DNA of 64,000 nucleotides, taken from positions 248,001 to 312,000 of the forward strand of contig NZ_WJYO01000001.1 of assembly GCF_010994095.1 (NCBI RefSeq), read 5' to 3'. Position 1 is the stretch's first letter. Every line of letters starts with the position of its first letter. Both the position numbers and the translations under genes were made by a program. The notes beneath the pieces were generated by a model, which searched no databases, was not told the origin of the DNA, and saw only the letters and a program-made list of their open reading frames with translations. Below, piece after piece: positions 7,995 through 16,152 of the stretch. The stretch comes from Mumia xiangluensis (lineage in GTDB: Bacteria > Actinomycetota > Actinomycetes > Propionibacteriales > Nocardioidaceae).

Positions 7995-9854
7995 CTAGCT
8001 CGCCCCGCCGAGCGGCAGGTCGATGCGGGCGGCGCCGTCGTCGGTCAGGCGGACCGGCACTCCCCAGTCCTGCTGGTGGACGTGGCACGCTGCACCGACC
8101 TCGTCGCCGTCGTCGCACGAGGCCGCCATCGCCGCCACGTGGAGGACACCGTCACCGACGGCCGGGTCGAGGACGAGACGTCGTACGAGGCCGGTCCCGC
8201 GGCCTTCTCCCTCACGGATCAGCGCCGGCGGCGTCGAGGTGACGACGAGGCGGGTCGCGGGGCCGTACCGCTCATCGAGGTGCTGGCCGGGCGGCGGCGT
8301 GAACGCGATCGAGAGCTCGACCTCGCCGCCGCGGACCTCGGTCGTCGGTCGTCCCGTGGTGTGGCTCGTCCCGGTGGCCCGCGCCGACGCGCCCAGCGCC
8401 ACCCGCGTCAGCCGGTGCGCCGCCGACTCGACGACCAGCAGCACGTCGCCGTCGAGGAGCAGGCCCGACGGCTCCGCGAGACCGGTGGCGAGCGTGCTCA
8501 CGATCTCGGTACGAGGGTCGTAGCGGCGTACGGCGCCGTTGTAGGTGTCCGCGATCGCCACCGAGCCGTCCGGCAGCGCGGCCAGCCCGAGAGGATGCTG
8601 CAGCAGCGCGTCGGCGGCGGGTCCGTCCACGAACCCGAAGTCGAACAGGCCCTTCCCGATCACCGTCTCGACGACGAGACCGGCGTCCCGCTCGACGATG
8701 CGCCGCAGCGCGCTCGCCTCCGGGTCGGCGAGCCACAACGTGTCGCCGTCGGGCGCGAGACGCGACGGCTGCGAGAACCACGCCTGCGCAAGCGGCCCGT
8801 CGACCAGCCCTTCGTTGGTCGTGCCCGCGACCACCTCGACGTCGCCGGTCGCCGGGTCGTACGTCCAGAGCTGATGGATGCCGGCCATCGCGATCCATAC
8901 CCGGTCACGCCACCAGGCGACGTCCCACGGGGAGGACAGCGACGTGGTCCCGTCGCCCTGCATCCACTGGCGTCCGTCGCCGGCCAGGACCTGAGTCTCA
9001 CCGTCCGCGAGACGTAGTCCGACGAGCTGATGGGCGAGGGTGTCGGCGACGACGACGTCGTACGCTGCCGCCTCCCGCACGTGCTCGGGCAGGAGGACCA
9101 GGCCGTTGGGCTCGCGGAAGCCCTCGTACCGCCGCACGACGGTGTCGCCGTCCAGCTCAGTCCCCGACGCGAGCGAGAGCTCAGTCCCCGACGCGAGCGA
9201 GAGCTCAGTCCCCGACGCGAGCGAGAGCTCAGTCCCCGACGCGAGCGAGAGCTCGACGAGACTCCCGCTCCCCGCATCAGCAACCAGCACAGACCCTGAC
9301 TCGAGCCGGATCGCGGTCGCCGGGAAGCGGAGGTCTCCCGCCTCTGGGACGGGAGCGACGTACGGGGAGCGGCCCCGCGTCAACGTGCCGCGGGCCTCGT
9401 ACTCCCCCATCACCTCGCCCAGCAGCGCGTCGATGGCGTGGACGTGCCCCTCACCGGCGTACTGCGCGATGACGTAGCCCTCAGGATCGATCAGCACCAG
9501 CGTCGGCCAGGCACGCGCGGTGTACGCCTGCCAGGTGGTGAGCTCCGGGTCGTCGAGCACCGCGTGCGTGATGCCGTTGCGCGCCACCGCGGAGGCGAGC
9601 GCGTCGGCATCGGCCTCGTGGGCGAACTTCGGCGAGTGCACGCTGACGACGACCAGCGCGTCGGCGTACTTCTCCTCCAGCGGGCGCATCTCGTCGAGGA
9701 CGTGCAGGCAGTTGATGCACCCTGACGTCCAGAAGTCCAGGACGACGAACCGGCCGCGGAGCAGCCCGAGGTCGAGGTCCTCCCCACCCGTGTTCAGCCA
9801 ACCGCGGCCTACCAGCTCGGGCGCCCTCACACGGGCACGACGCTTCTCGCTCAC
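7995..9854 (-). CDS. Thioredoxin-fold/NHL beta-propeller fusion protein (NHLRC2-like)
   Basis: A 619-residue protein. Residues ~10-150 are a TlpA/thioredoxin-like domain with the redox motif C46-I-N-C49 and a later cis-Pro region (RAWPTLVLID). Residues ~165-480 form an NHL-type beta propeller (FREPNGLVLL, LSSPWDVAWW, LQHPLGLAALPDGSVAIADTYNGAVRRYD). The C-terminal ~110 residues are a beta-rich extra domain. There is no signal peptide, so it appears cytoplasmic. Homologous fusions are known as NHLRC2-like proteins of unclear redox role. A perfect 24-bp repeat present four times encodes LSLASGTE units between the two domains. The GTG start overlaps the erm stop by four bases, but a separate -10 box also precedes it. 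Confidence 0.88.
   Translation of the reverse strand: MSEKRRARVRAPELVGRGWLNTGGEDLDLGLLRGRFVVLDFWTSGCINCLHVLDEMRPLEEKYADALVVVSVHSPKFAHEADADALASAVARNGITHAVLDDPELTTWQAYTARAWPTLVLIDPEGYVIAQYAGEGHVHAIDALLGEVMGEYEARGTLTRGRSPYVAPVPEAGDLRFPATAIRLESGSVLVADAGSGSLVELSLASGTELSLASGTELSLASGTELSLASGTELDGDTVVRRYEGFREPNGLVLLPEHVREAAAYDVVVADTLAHQLVGLRLADGETQVLAGDGRQWMQGDGTTSLSSPWDVAWWRDRVWIAMAGIHQLWTYDPATGDVEVVAGTTNEGLVDGPLAQAWFSQPSRLAPDGDTLWLADPEASALRRIVERDAGLVVETVIGKGLFDFGFVDGPAADALLQHPLGLAALPDGSVAIADTYNGAVRRYDPRTEIVSTLATGLAEPSGLLLDGDVLLVVESAAHRLTRVALGASARATGTSHTTGRPTTEVRGGEVELSIAFTPPPGQHLDERYGPATRLVVTSTPPALIREGEGRGTGLVRRLVLDPAVGDGVLHVAAMAASCDDGDEVGAACHVHQQDWGVPVRLTDDGAARIDLPLGGAS
9156..9251 (-). repeat. Four perfect 24-bp tandem repeats inside the thioredoxin-NHL gene
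   Basis: Identical 24-base copies begin at 9156, 9180, 9204 and 9228. In the minus-strand reading frame each adds the eight residues LSLASGTE. The unit is a multiple of three, so copy-number changes would keep the frame. There are no spacers, so this is not a CRISPR array. Confidence 0.95.
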
Positions 9855-10642
9855 CCTTGAAGCCTAGGCACGGGTGCCCGCGGCCCGACCACCGACCACA
9901 GCGACGCCCACTGCTGAGGCGTGAGGTCCCTCGGCAGGGCATCACGTGTCACTCCTGCGGCTCGCAGTGCGTGCCGCACCTCACCGGTGTGTGACCCGCT
10001 TGCCCGGACGAGGATCTGCTCCAGACCCGAGCCGCGGCCGGTGAAGGCCGCCTTGACGAACGCTTCGTACGGCGCTCGCTGGCGTGCGGGGACGAGCGGG
10101 CGTCCTCGGCGCTCGACGACGAGGATCCCGCCGTCGACACTCGGCACGGGCCTGAAGTGCCGGGCGGGCACGCGCTGGTGCAGCCGGAACTCGAACCACG
10201 GGGCGCTCTGCGCCGTCATCATCGTGCTCCCGCCGACCCCGGCTCGCTTCCGTGCCACCTCCCACTGCGTCAGGAGGATGCCGTGGCGCCAGCCGGGCGA
10301 TCTGAGCAGGCGCCGGAGAATCGGTGTGGTGAGGTGGAACGGGACGTTGCCGACCACCACGGGACGATCGAGCCGGACGTCGAGCGCGTCCGCGTGACGC
10401 ACCGTGACGGACGGCAGCCGGGACCGGAGCCGCTCGACGCGCCGCCGGTCGAGGTCGACCGCGGCCAGCTCGCGGCCCAGGCGCGCGAGCGGGTACGTGA
10501 GAGCGCCGTCGCCGCAGCCGATCTCGAGGATCGGCCCGTCGGTGGCACGGACGAGCGCGACGATCCGGTCGATCGTCGGACGGTGGTGGAGGAAGTTCTG
10601 GCCGAGCTCGTGCCGGCCGCCGTGCGGTGTGCGTGATCGCAA
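9851..10642 (-). CDS. erm: Erm-type 23S rRNA (adenine-N6)-methyltransferase
   Basis: A 263-residue SAM-dependent methyltransferase of the Erm/KsgA superfamily. Erm proteins methylate A2058 of 23S rRNA and block macrolide, lincosamide and streptogramin B binding. The HGGRHELGQNFL opening is the actinobacterial Erm signature. The SAM motif is LEIGCGDGALTYPLA, the acidic loop is AAVDLDRR, and the catalytic motif is NVPFHLTTPILRRLL (N-x-P-F). KsgA is a possible alternative, but the basic C-terminus and the HGRHELGQNF-type start favour Erm. The TTG start at 10642 has GGAG seven bases upstream. A leader peptide and hairpins precede it, implying inducible expression. The stop overlaps the start of the thioredoxin-NHL gene. 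Confidence 0.85.
   Translation of the reverse strand: MRSRTPHGGRHELGQNFLHHRPTIDRIVALVRATDGPILEIGCGDGALTYPLARLGRELAAVDLDRRRVERLRSRLPSVTVRHADALDVRLDRPVVVGNVPFHLTTPILRRLLRSPGWRHGILLTQWEVARKRAGVGGSTMMTAQSAPWFEFRLHQRVPARHFRPVPSVDGGILVVERRGRPLVPARQRAPYEAFVKAAFTGRGSGLEQILVRASGSHTGEVRHALRAAGVTRDALPRDLTPQQWASLWSVVGPRAPVPRLQG
9861..9866 (-). promoter_or_regulatory. Leaderless -10 box (thioredoxin-NHL gene)
   Basis: TAGGCT on the minus strand, six bases before the GTG at 9854. It lies inside the 3' end of erm, so the downstream gene can be transcribed apart from erm. Confidence 0.6.
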
Positions 10643-10670
10643 GAGAGCGCTCCAACCGGAGAGGAGAGGA

Positions 10671-10751
10671 GCACCCGGACGTGGGTCGTTCGACGCGCTG
10701 CCGGGTGCGAGGGCATCCGGAGGACGGCGCGGAGGAAGAAGGACGCGCCGT
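10671..10751 (-). promoter_or_regulatory. Candidate erm translational attenuator hairpins
   Basis: Two hairpins lie between the leader peptide and erm. The first pairs ACGGCGCG (10724-10731) with CGCGCCGT (10744-10751) and touches the leader stop codon. The second pairs GCACCCGG (10671-10678) with CCGGGTGC (10701-10708) about 18 bases from the erm Shine-Dalgarno sequence. A ribosome stalled on the leader could change this fold. I did not compute energies. Confidence 0.5.
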
Positions 10752-10813
10752 CAGGCTCGGCGGGGGCGCACCACGAGAGTGCACGCGCGAGCCAGCGCGG
10801 GAGTCGTACTCAT
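10751..10813 (-). CDS. Erm leader peptide (20 residues)
   Basis: A short reading frame of 20 codons, MSTTPALARACTLVVRPRRA. Two features match known macrolide arrest peptides: a TLVV stretch like the IAVV of ErmAL, and an R-P-R (+X+) element like the R-L-R of ErmDL. It starts 171 bases upstream of erm and is followed directly by hairpins. Its ATG lies seven bases after a TACGGT -10 box, so the transcript probably begins at the leader start codon. The peptide is my own reading and has not been checked experimentally. Confidence 0.6.
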   Translation of the reverse strand: MSTTPALARACTLVVRPRRA

Positions 10814-10820
10814 GCGCGAC

Positions 10821-10826
10821 ACCGTA
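10821..10826 (-). promoter_or_regulatory. Leaderless -10 box (erm leader)
   Basis: TACGGT on the minus strand, seven bases before the leader ATG at 10813. It lies just downstream of the response regulator stop codon, which makes it the likely erm promoter. Confidence 0.55.
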
Positions 10827-10853
10827 CGCGGGACGGCGACGACCGTCATCCGG

Positions 10854-11510
10854 TTATCCGTCAGCCCGCAGGCCGGACTCGATCGCGAACACCACGAGCT
10901 GCGCCCGGTCGCGCGCGTGGAGCTTCACCATCGCGCGGCTGACGTGCGTGCGGACCGTGTCCGGACTGACCACGAGCGCGTCGGCGATCTCGGAGTTGGA
11001 GCGGCCGGTCGCGACCCAGCCGAGGATCTCGCGCTCCCTCTCGGTGAGGTCGTCGAGCCGCGGGTGCGGGCGGGCCGCGGCGGACGAGCCGCTGAACCGC
11101 TCGATCACCGTGCGCGTCACCGACGGGGCGAGCAGGGACCCGCCCGCGGCCACGACGCGGATGCCGTCGAGCAGCGCCGCCGGCTCCGCGTCCTTGAGCA
11201 GGAACCCGCTGGCCCCGTGCCGCAGCGCCTCGAAGACGTACTCGTCGAGCTCGAAGGTCGTGAGCATCACGATGCGTACGCCGTCCAGCGCGGCGTCGCC
11301 GTTGACCTCCGCGAGCAGCGCGAGCCCGTCGAGCACCGGCATCCGGATGTCGCACAGCACCACGTCGGGTGTCGTCCGGCGGATCAGCGCGAGCCCTTCG
11401 CGCCCGTCCGCGGCCGAGCCGACGAGCTCGAGCCCGTCCTCGGCGTCGATCAGGGTCGCGAGTCCCATCCGGACGAGCGGCTGGTCGTCGACGAGCGCGA
11501 CCCGGATCAC
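10854..11510 (-). CDS. NarL/LuxR family response regulator
   Basis: A 218-residue response regulator. The receiver domain (residues ~1-120) has the acidic pocket LVDD and the phospho-acceptor Asp in DVVLCDIRMPVLDG, then Lys in FLLKDAEP. The C-terminal LuxR helix-turn-helix reads LTEREREILGWVATGRSNSEIADALVVSPDTVRTHVSRAM. Its ATG overlaps the kinase stop by four bases. Together they form a kinase-regulator operon divergent from an ABC-2 exporter, which is the usual target of this type of system. Confidence 0.93.
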   Translation of the reverse strand: MIRVALVDDQPLVRMGLATLIDAEDGLELVGSAADGREGLALIRRTTPDVVLCDIRMPVLDGLALLAEVNGDAALDGVRIVMLTTFELDEYVFEALRHGASGFLLKDAEPAALLDGIRVVAAGGSLLAPSVTRTVIERFSGSSAAARPHPRLDDLTEREREILGWVATGRSNSEIADALVVSPDTVRTHVSRAMVKLHARDRAQLVVFAIESGLRADG

Positions 11511-12616
11511 GGCTCCTCCGGCAGCGTCGCGCGGACGCGGAAGCCCGCGCCGCCGGCCGGACCCACGTCGAGCACGCCGCCGACCTCACCGACGCGTGCG
11601 CGCATGCCCGTGATGCCCATGCCCTCATCCTGGCCGGAGGACGGTCCACCGCGCCCGTCGTCGCTCACCGTCACCTCGAGCGCGCGGTCGATGCGGGCGA
11701 AGGCGACCACGGCCCGGGTCGCGCCTGCGTGCCGCAGGACGTTGGTCAGTGCCTCCTGCACGACCGCGTACACGACCTCGCCGCGACGGTCGTCGACGTC
11801 GTCCAGGTCGCCGGTCCTCACGACCTCCAGCCCGCCTGCGCGGACCCGGTCGAGCAGCGCGTCGAGGTCGTCGATCCCCCGTGCGGGTCGGCGTACGGCC
11901 TCGGTGCCGGACATCCGCCCGAGCTCGGCACGCAGCGCGTCGAGCGACTCACGGCTCGTCGCGCGGATCGCCTCGATGCTCTCGCGTGCCTTCGCCGGAT
12001 CGCGGTCGAGCACGTGCAGAGCGACCCCCGCCTGCATCGCGATCACCGCGAGGCCGTGGCCGACCCCGTCGTGCAGGTCCTGCGCCATCCGCAGCCGCTC
12101 CTCGGTCGCAGCGCGGGCGCTGCGGTCGACGCGCGAGGACTGCAGCTGGCTCACGGCGGTGGCGACTGCACCGGCCGCGGCGACCACGGCGAGCAGCCCG
12201 ATGGCCTGCCACACCTCCTGCGTCCGCTGCCCGTCGGTGGCGAGCATCCGGATGACGAGCGAGACCGCGGCGACGAAGGCGGCGCCGACGGCCCAGGGCA
12301 CCCAGCGGTGCGACGTGGCGCGCACCGCGACCACGAACGTCACGGTCGGGAGCGCCAAGAAGATCGGCCCGTCCGCGAAGCCCGCCCCGAGGTAGACGGC
12401 CGTGCAGACCCCGCTCGCCGCGAGCGCGACGTCCGCACGCCAAGGGAGGACGGCGGGAAGGACGGCGAGCACGGCAGTGAGAGTGGCTCCGACGACCTCG
12501 CCGTGGCTGGAACCCAACTCCCGGTTGGACGCGACCGTGCCGAGCAGCACGACGATCACCACGGTCCACGGCCACCAGCCGGGAGCGTGGACCAGGTCGG
12601 TGCGTCGGTCGCTCAC
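11507..12616 (-). CDS. Sensor histidine kinase (HisKA_3 type)
   Basis: A 369-residue membrane kinase. Residues ~8-150 hold several hydrophobic segments (WWPWTVVIVVLLGTV and others) with almost no external domain, typical of intramembrane sensors of cell-envelope stress or antibiotics. The phospho-acceptor His is in QDLHDGVGHGLAVIAMQ, and the ATPase has NVLRHAGATRAVV and VSDDGRGG. The GTG at 12616 is chosen because a TATCCT -10 box lies six bases upstream; a longer start at 12643 would cover that box. It forms an operon with the response regulator. Confidence 0.9.
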   Translation of the reverse strand: MSDRRTDLVHAPGWWPWTVVIVVLLGTVASNRELGSSHGEVVGATLTAVLAVLPAVLPWRADVALAASGVCTAVYLGAGFADGPIFLALPTVTFVVAVRATSHRWVPWAVGAAFVAAVSLVIRMLATDGQRTQEVWQAIGLLAVVAAAGAVATAVSQLQSSRVDRSARAATEERLRMAQDLHDGVGHGLAVIAMQAGVALHVLDRDPAKARESIEAIRATSRESLDALRAELGRMSGTEAVRRPARGIDDLDALLDRVRAGGLEVVRTGDLDDVDDRRGEVVYAVVQEALTNVLRHAGATRAVVAFARIDRALEVTVSDDGRGGPSSGQDEGMGITGMRARVGEVGGVLDVGPAGGAGFRVRATLPEEP

Positions 12617-12622
12617 GGGCCG

Positions 12623-12628
12623 AGGATA
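12623..12628 (-). promoter_or_regulatory. Leaderless -10 box (two-component operon)
   Basis: TATCCT on the minus strand, six bases (CGGCCC) before the GTG at 12616. Confidence 0.65.
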
Positions 12629-12663
12629 GACCGCACCGAGCACTGCGGCGTACGACCACGCGA

Positions 12664-12699
12664 GGCTCCTCCGTACGCAGATCCGCGTACGCAGGAGCC
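12664..12699. promoter_or_regulatory. Inverted repeat between kinase operon and ABC exporter
   Basis: Arms 12664-12678 (GGCTCCTCCGTACGC) and 12685-12699 (GCGTACGCAGGAGCC) are complementary except at one position, with a 6-base spacer. A direct repeat CGTACGCAG also occurs twice within it. The site lies 36 bases behind the kinase -10 box and ~50 bases before the exporter start, a natural place for the response regulator to bind. Confidence 0.5.
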
Positions 12700-12747
12700 G
12701 CGTCAGGGCGGACGACTGGTGGCGCCGCGGCGACGACCGTGGAGGTC

Positions 12748-13677
12748 ATGGACGATCTGGTGGTACAGACAGACGGGCTGACCAAGAGGTACGGCGAACG
12801 ACTCGCCGTGGACTCGGTCAGCATGACCGTACGGCGGGGCGAGGTCTACGGATTCCTCGGCCCGAACGGGGCCGGCAAGACGACGACCCTGCGGATGATG
12901 CTCGGACTGATCCGGCCCACGGCCGGCACGGCGAGCGTCCTGGGCCGGCCTGCCGGTCGCCCCGACGTGATCGCCAGGGTGGGGGCGCTCGTGGAGGGGC
13001 CGGGGTTCTTCCCGTACCTGTCCGGGCGCGACAACCTGCGGACGATGGCCCGCTACCGCGGCCTCGGCGACGACGCGGTCGATGCCGCACTGGCCCGCGT
13101 CGACCTCACCGACCGTGCGGGCGACAGGTTCAAGGCGTACTCGCTCGGCATGAAGCAGCGGCTCGGTGTCGCCTCTGCGCTCATGGGCGAGCCGGAGCTG
13201 ATCGTGCTCGACGAGCCGACGAACGGTCTCGACCCGGCCGGCATGGCCGACATGCGTGCCCTCGTGGTGTCGCTCGCGCGCGGCGGGCAGACCGTGCTGC
13301 TCTCGAGCCACCTCCTGGCCGAGGTCCAGGAGATCTGCGACCGTGTCGGTGTCATCAACGGCGGCCGGCTGCTGCGCGAGGCGCGGGTCGACGAGCTGCG
13401 TGGCGAGGCCACGTTGCGGGTTCGCGCGACGCCGGAGGATGCGGCGATCGCGGTCGCGATGCGTGTTGCTGGCGAGGACGCCGTACGCCGGACCCCGCAC
13501 GGCCTCGAGCTCGGGCTCCCGGCGTCGGCCGCACCCGCGCTCGTCCGCGACCTGGTCACCGCGGGCGTCGACGTCCATGAGGTGTCCCCCACCGAGCGCA
13601 GCCTCGAAGAGGTCTTCTTCGAGATGACCACCACCGCACCGACCAACGCTGTGCCGACGGAAGCGAGAGTCTCATGA
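12748..13677 (+). CDS. ABC exporter ATP-binding protein (DrrA/CcmA type)
   Basis: A ~309-residue ATPase. Walker A is GPNGAGKTTT (~residues 40-49), the signature is YSLGMKQRLGVA, Walker B is LIVLDEPTNGLDP, and the H-loop is LLSSHLLAEV. The extra C-terminal ~90 residues are typical of antibiotic and drug exporters. GTG 12739, three codons earlier, is an alternative start; neither has a clean ribosome-binding site. Its stop overlaps the permease start (ATGA). The divergent two-component system probably controls it. Confidence 0.92.
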   Translation: MDDLVVQTDGLTKRYGERLAVDSVSMTVRRGEVYGFLGPNGAGKTTTLRMMLGLIRPTAGTASVLGRPAGRPDVIARVGALVEGPGFFPYLSGRDNLRTMARYRGLGDDAVDAALARVDLTDRAGDRFKAYSLGMKQRLGVASALMGEPELIVLDEPTNGLDPAGMADMRALVVSLARGGQTVLLSSHLLAEVQEICDRVGVINGGRLLREARVDELRGEATLRVRATPEDAAIAVAMRVAGEDAVRRTPHGLELGLPASAAPALVRDLVTAGVDVHEVSPTERSLEEVFFEMTTTAPTNAVPTEARVS

Positions 13678-14543
13678 CCGCAGTGATCGACAACCCGATG
13701 ACGCGAAGCACGCGGGCGGAGCTGCTCCGCCTGCGCAAGTGGCCCGCCGTGTGGGTGACCGTGGCCGTATGGGTCGCGCTAGCCCTGATGTTCGGCTACC
13801 TGTTCCCCTACCTCTCCTACCGGACGGGTGACCTCAGCTTCGCCGGCGACGGCGACACCCGGGCGCAGCTGCTCGTCGAGATGCTCCCGGCCGCGCTCCC
13901 GACCGTGCTCGTCCAGGGACTGCCGATGTTCGGCGGCGCGCTGGCCCTGGTGCTCGGCGCGATCGTGGCCGGCAACGGCTACGGCTGGGGGACGTGGAAG
14001 ACGGTCTTCACCCAGGGTCCGTCGCGGCCGACCACGGTGGGTGGCTCGCTCGTCGCCCTCACCATTGCCGTCGTCGGCATCCTCGCGCTGACCCTGGTGC
14101 TGTTCACCGGCGTCTCGCTGGTCGTCGCGGGTGTGGAGTCCCAGGCGGTCACGTGGCCCGCAGCCGGGGCGCTGCTCGAGTCGTTCGGTGGCGGCTTCCT
14201 GGTGCTCGAGATGTGGGCGCTGCTCGGATACACCCTCGGGACCGTGGCCCGTGGCCCGGCCCTGGCGGTCGGCCTCGGCCTGGTCTGGGCCCTGGTCGTC
14301 GAGAACCTCCTCCGCGGGGTCGGCGCGCTGCTCGGCCCCGTCGAGGCGGTGACCGAGGTCCTCCCGGGGACCGCGGGGGGCTCGCTCGTCGGCGCGCTCA
14401 TCGACGTCTCGGCCAACCCGAACGAGACTCCCGGGATCCTCGACGTGCTCTCGGGCGGGCAGGCGCTGGTGACGGTGACGGCGTACTGCGTCGGGCTCGT
14501 GGTCCTCGTGCTCGTCCTCGTACGGCGCCGCGACGTCGCCTGA
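13674..14543 (+). CDS. ABC-2 type exporter permease
   Basis: A 289-residue membrane protein with about six hydrophobic helices: near residues 20-42, 77-103, 120-145, 160-185, 190-212 and 255-283. It opens with the cytoplasmic [18 protein letters not shown], typical of ABC-2 permeases. The start overlaps the ATPase stop, so the two are translationally coupled and form one exporter. The substrate is unknown. The erm gene and an intramembrane-type kinase nearby make an antimicrobial substrate plausible, but this is inference. Confidence 0.88.
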   Translation: MTAVIDNPMTRSTRAELLRLRKWPAVWVTVAVWVALALMFGYLFPYLSYRTGDLSFAGDGDTRAQLLVEMLPAALPTVLVQGLPMFGGALALVLGAIVAGNGYGWGTWKTVFTQGPSRPTTVGGSLVALTIAVVGILALTLVLFTGVSLVVAGVESQAVTWPAAGALLESFGGGFLVLEMWALLGYTLGTVARGPALAVGLGLVWALVVENLLRGVGALLGPVEAVTEVLPGTAGGSLVGALIDVSANPNETPGILDVLSGGQALVTVTAYCVGLVVLVLVLVRRRDVA

Positions 14544-14556
14544 TCGACGTCGGCCG

Positions 14557-15216
14557 TCAGGGCTTGGCCCAAGAGGCGCGGCCGTCGCCGGTGATGGGGA
14601 TCTCGGGGCCGAGCAGGACGTCCGGGCGGAGCGTCGCCTCGCCGAAGCCGCGGACGCGGGCGAGCACCTCGCGCGCGCTGACCCGGAGGCGGTTCGCGTC
14701 GCCGACGGCGAGACCCCGGACCTCCATGCCGGCGGCGCGACCGAGGTCCACGGCGCGCGCGACGTGGAAGTCCTGCGTGACGACGACGGCGCTCTCGACG
14801 CGGAAGACGTCGCGGGCGCGGCGCATCGTGTGCCACGTGCTGCGGCCGGCGTAGTCGGTGAAGACGTCGTCGGGCGGCACACCCGCGCCGAGGACGGCAT
14901 CGCGCATCGCGTCCGGCTCGTTGTACGCGTGGGTGCGGTTGTCCCCGGACACGAGGACCTTGTCGACCGTCCCCGCGCGATAGAGCGCGACCGCGGCGTC
15001 GACGCGCTGCTGGACGACCGCACCGAGCCGGCCGTCGGGGAGGACCCACGACCCCGGCACGATCGCGACCTGCGCGTGCGGCAGGGTGTCGGGGTCGTCG
15101 GTGACCTGGTCGTCTGTCCGCTTCACCACGACGGCGTTCGCGGTCGCGACCACGAGCGTGCCCGACAGCGCGACCGTGCCGGCGACGATGAACAGGCGGC
15201 GACGCAGGCGACTCAT
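14557..15216 (-). CDS. YdcF/SanA/ElyC family membrane protein
   Basis: A 219-residue protein with one N-terminal membrane helix (residues ~7-28) and an external DUF218-type domain: AIVPGSWVLPDGRLGAVVQQRVDAA, KVLVSGDN, and the conserved FHVARAVDLGRAAGMEVRGL. Family members (E. coli SanA, ElyC) affect envelope integrity and vancomycin exclusion; the reaction is not established. The ATG at 15216 is supported by a leaderless -10 box. It converges on the exporter permease. Confidence 0.88.
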   Translation of the reverse strand: MSRLRRRLFIVAGTVALSGTLVVATANAVVVKRTDDQVTDDPDTLPHAQVAIVPGSWVLPDGRLGAVVQQRVDAAVALYRAGTVDKVLVSGDNRTHAYNEPDAMRDAVLGAGVPPDDVFTDYAGRSTWHTMRRARDVFRVESAVVVTQDFHVARAVDLGRAAGMEVRGLAVGDANRLRVSAREVLARVRGFGEATLRPDVLLGPEIPITGDGRASWAKP

Positions 15217-15223
15217 GCCGGTC

Positions 15224-15229
15224 AGCGTA
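15224..15229 (-). promoter_or_regulatory. Leaderless -10 box (YdcF-like gene)
   Basis: TACGCT on the minus strand, seven bases (GACCGGC) before the ATG at 15216. Confidence 0.6.
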
Positions 15230-15255
15230 GGCGATGACCTTCGCGCTCGACTGCC

Positions 15256-16152
15256 TCAGCAGGTGCCGGCGAGCTCGCCGACCGAGTCCGCGGGGCGGAC
15301 GTCGAGGCGCACGGCGTCGCTGCGCGGCACCAGGAAGGCGCTCCCTGTCTCGTGGGTCCACGACTGGGGAAGGAGGACGTACTGGTCGCCGGCCTGGAGG
15401 AGGAGGACGAGCCCGGCGTAGCGGACGCGGTAGGCCGGGTCCACGGACGTGCAGACCGTGAGGTCCACCTCGTCGGCGGGGATGCCCAGGCTCTGGGCGC
15501 TGAAGAGCACGACCGACGGGGCGGTGCCGAGCCCCTCGACGATCTGCCGGGCCCGCTCCCGGCCGACGGCGGCGGAGTAGTCGGCGGTCGCCCAGAACAG
15601 GCCGAGCGCGACGATGACGAACAGCACGACGAGCTCGACCGCACGTGCCCGCCGCTGCGCAGTCGTACGGCGGGGGACGCGGCCGCGGACCACGAAGGCG
15701 AGCACGAGCACACCGCCGATGAGGCACAGCGGCGCGACCGCCACGCCGTCGAGCACCGCCCGGCCGAAGAGGCCGAGCAGACCGTTCGCCAGCAGCAGGA
15801 GCCCGACCACGATGGCGACGGGCGGCAGCCATGTGCGCGCGAGCAGCCAGCGGAACGGCCCGGGCACGACGAGCGCGCACCAGCTGCCGGCCAGGCCCAC
15901 GAGTGCGACCACGGCGACCGGGACGAAGAGTCCGTCCTGCGCACCGAGGAGGTAGTCGGTCGTGCTGAGCCCCAGCACGGTCGGGTTCAGGCCGAAGTAG
16001 CCGAACAGCGCCGTCGCACGCGACCAGCCGAAGAAGAACAGCAGCCCGGTGAGGACCGTGACCGGCGCGACGACCTGGGCCAGGATCCGCGTCAGCCGCG
16101 AGACGTCGAGGGTCTCGCTCCCCTCCTCGGCATCAGTCTCCGGTGCTGCCAT
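15256..16152 (-). CDS. Multi-pass membrane protein of unknown function
   Basis: A 298-residue protein. Four or five membrane helices lie in residues ~25-160 (VTVLTGLLFFFGWSRA, VAVVALVGLAGSWCALV, LPPVAIVVGLLLLANGLLGLF, LCLIGGVLVLAFVV) and another at ~175-192. The last ~100 residues are extracytoplasmic with two cysteines. Its first 20 bases overlap the end of the upstream lipoprotein gene, so the two are expressed together. I recognise no family. It may be a membrane partner of the lipoprotein. Confidence 0.7.
   Translation of the reverse strand: MAAPETDAEEGSETLDVSRLTRILAQVVAPVTVLTGLLFFFGWSRATALFGYFGLNPTVLGLSTTDYLLGAQDGLFVPVAVVALVGLAGSWCALVVPGPFRWLLARTWLPPVAIVVGLLLLANGLLGLFGRAVLDGVAVAPLCLIGGVLVLAFVVRGRVPRRTTAQRRARAVELVVLFVIVALGLFWATADYSAAVGRERARQIVEGLGTAPSVVLFSAQSLGIPADEVDLTVCTSVDPAYRVRYAGLVLLLQAGDQYVLLPQSWTHETGSAFLVPRSDAVRLDVRPADSVGELAGTC

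Noticed and set aside
9156-9251. CRISPR-like array
   Set aside because: The four repeats are directly adjacent without spacers and lie in frame within a gene.
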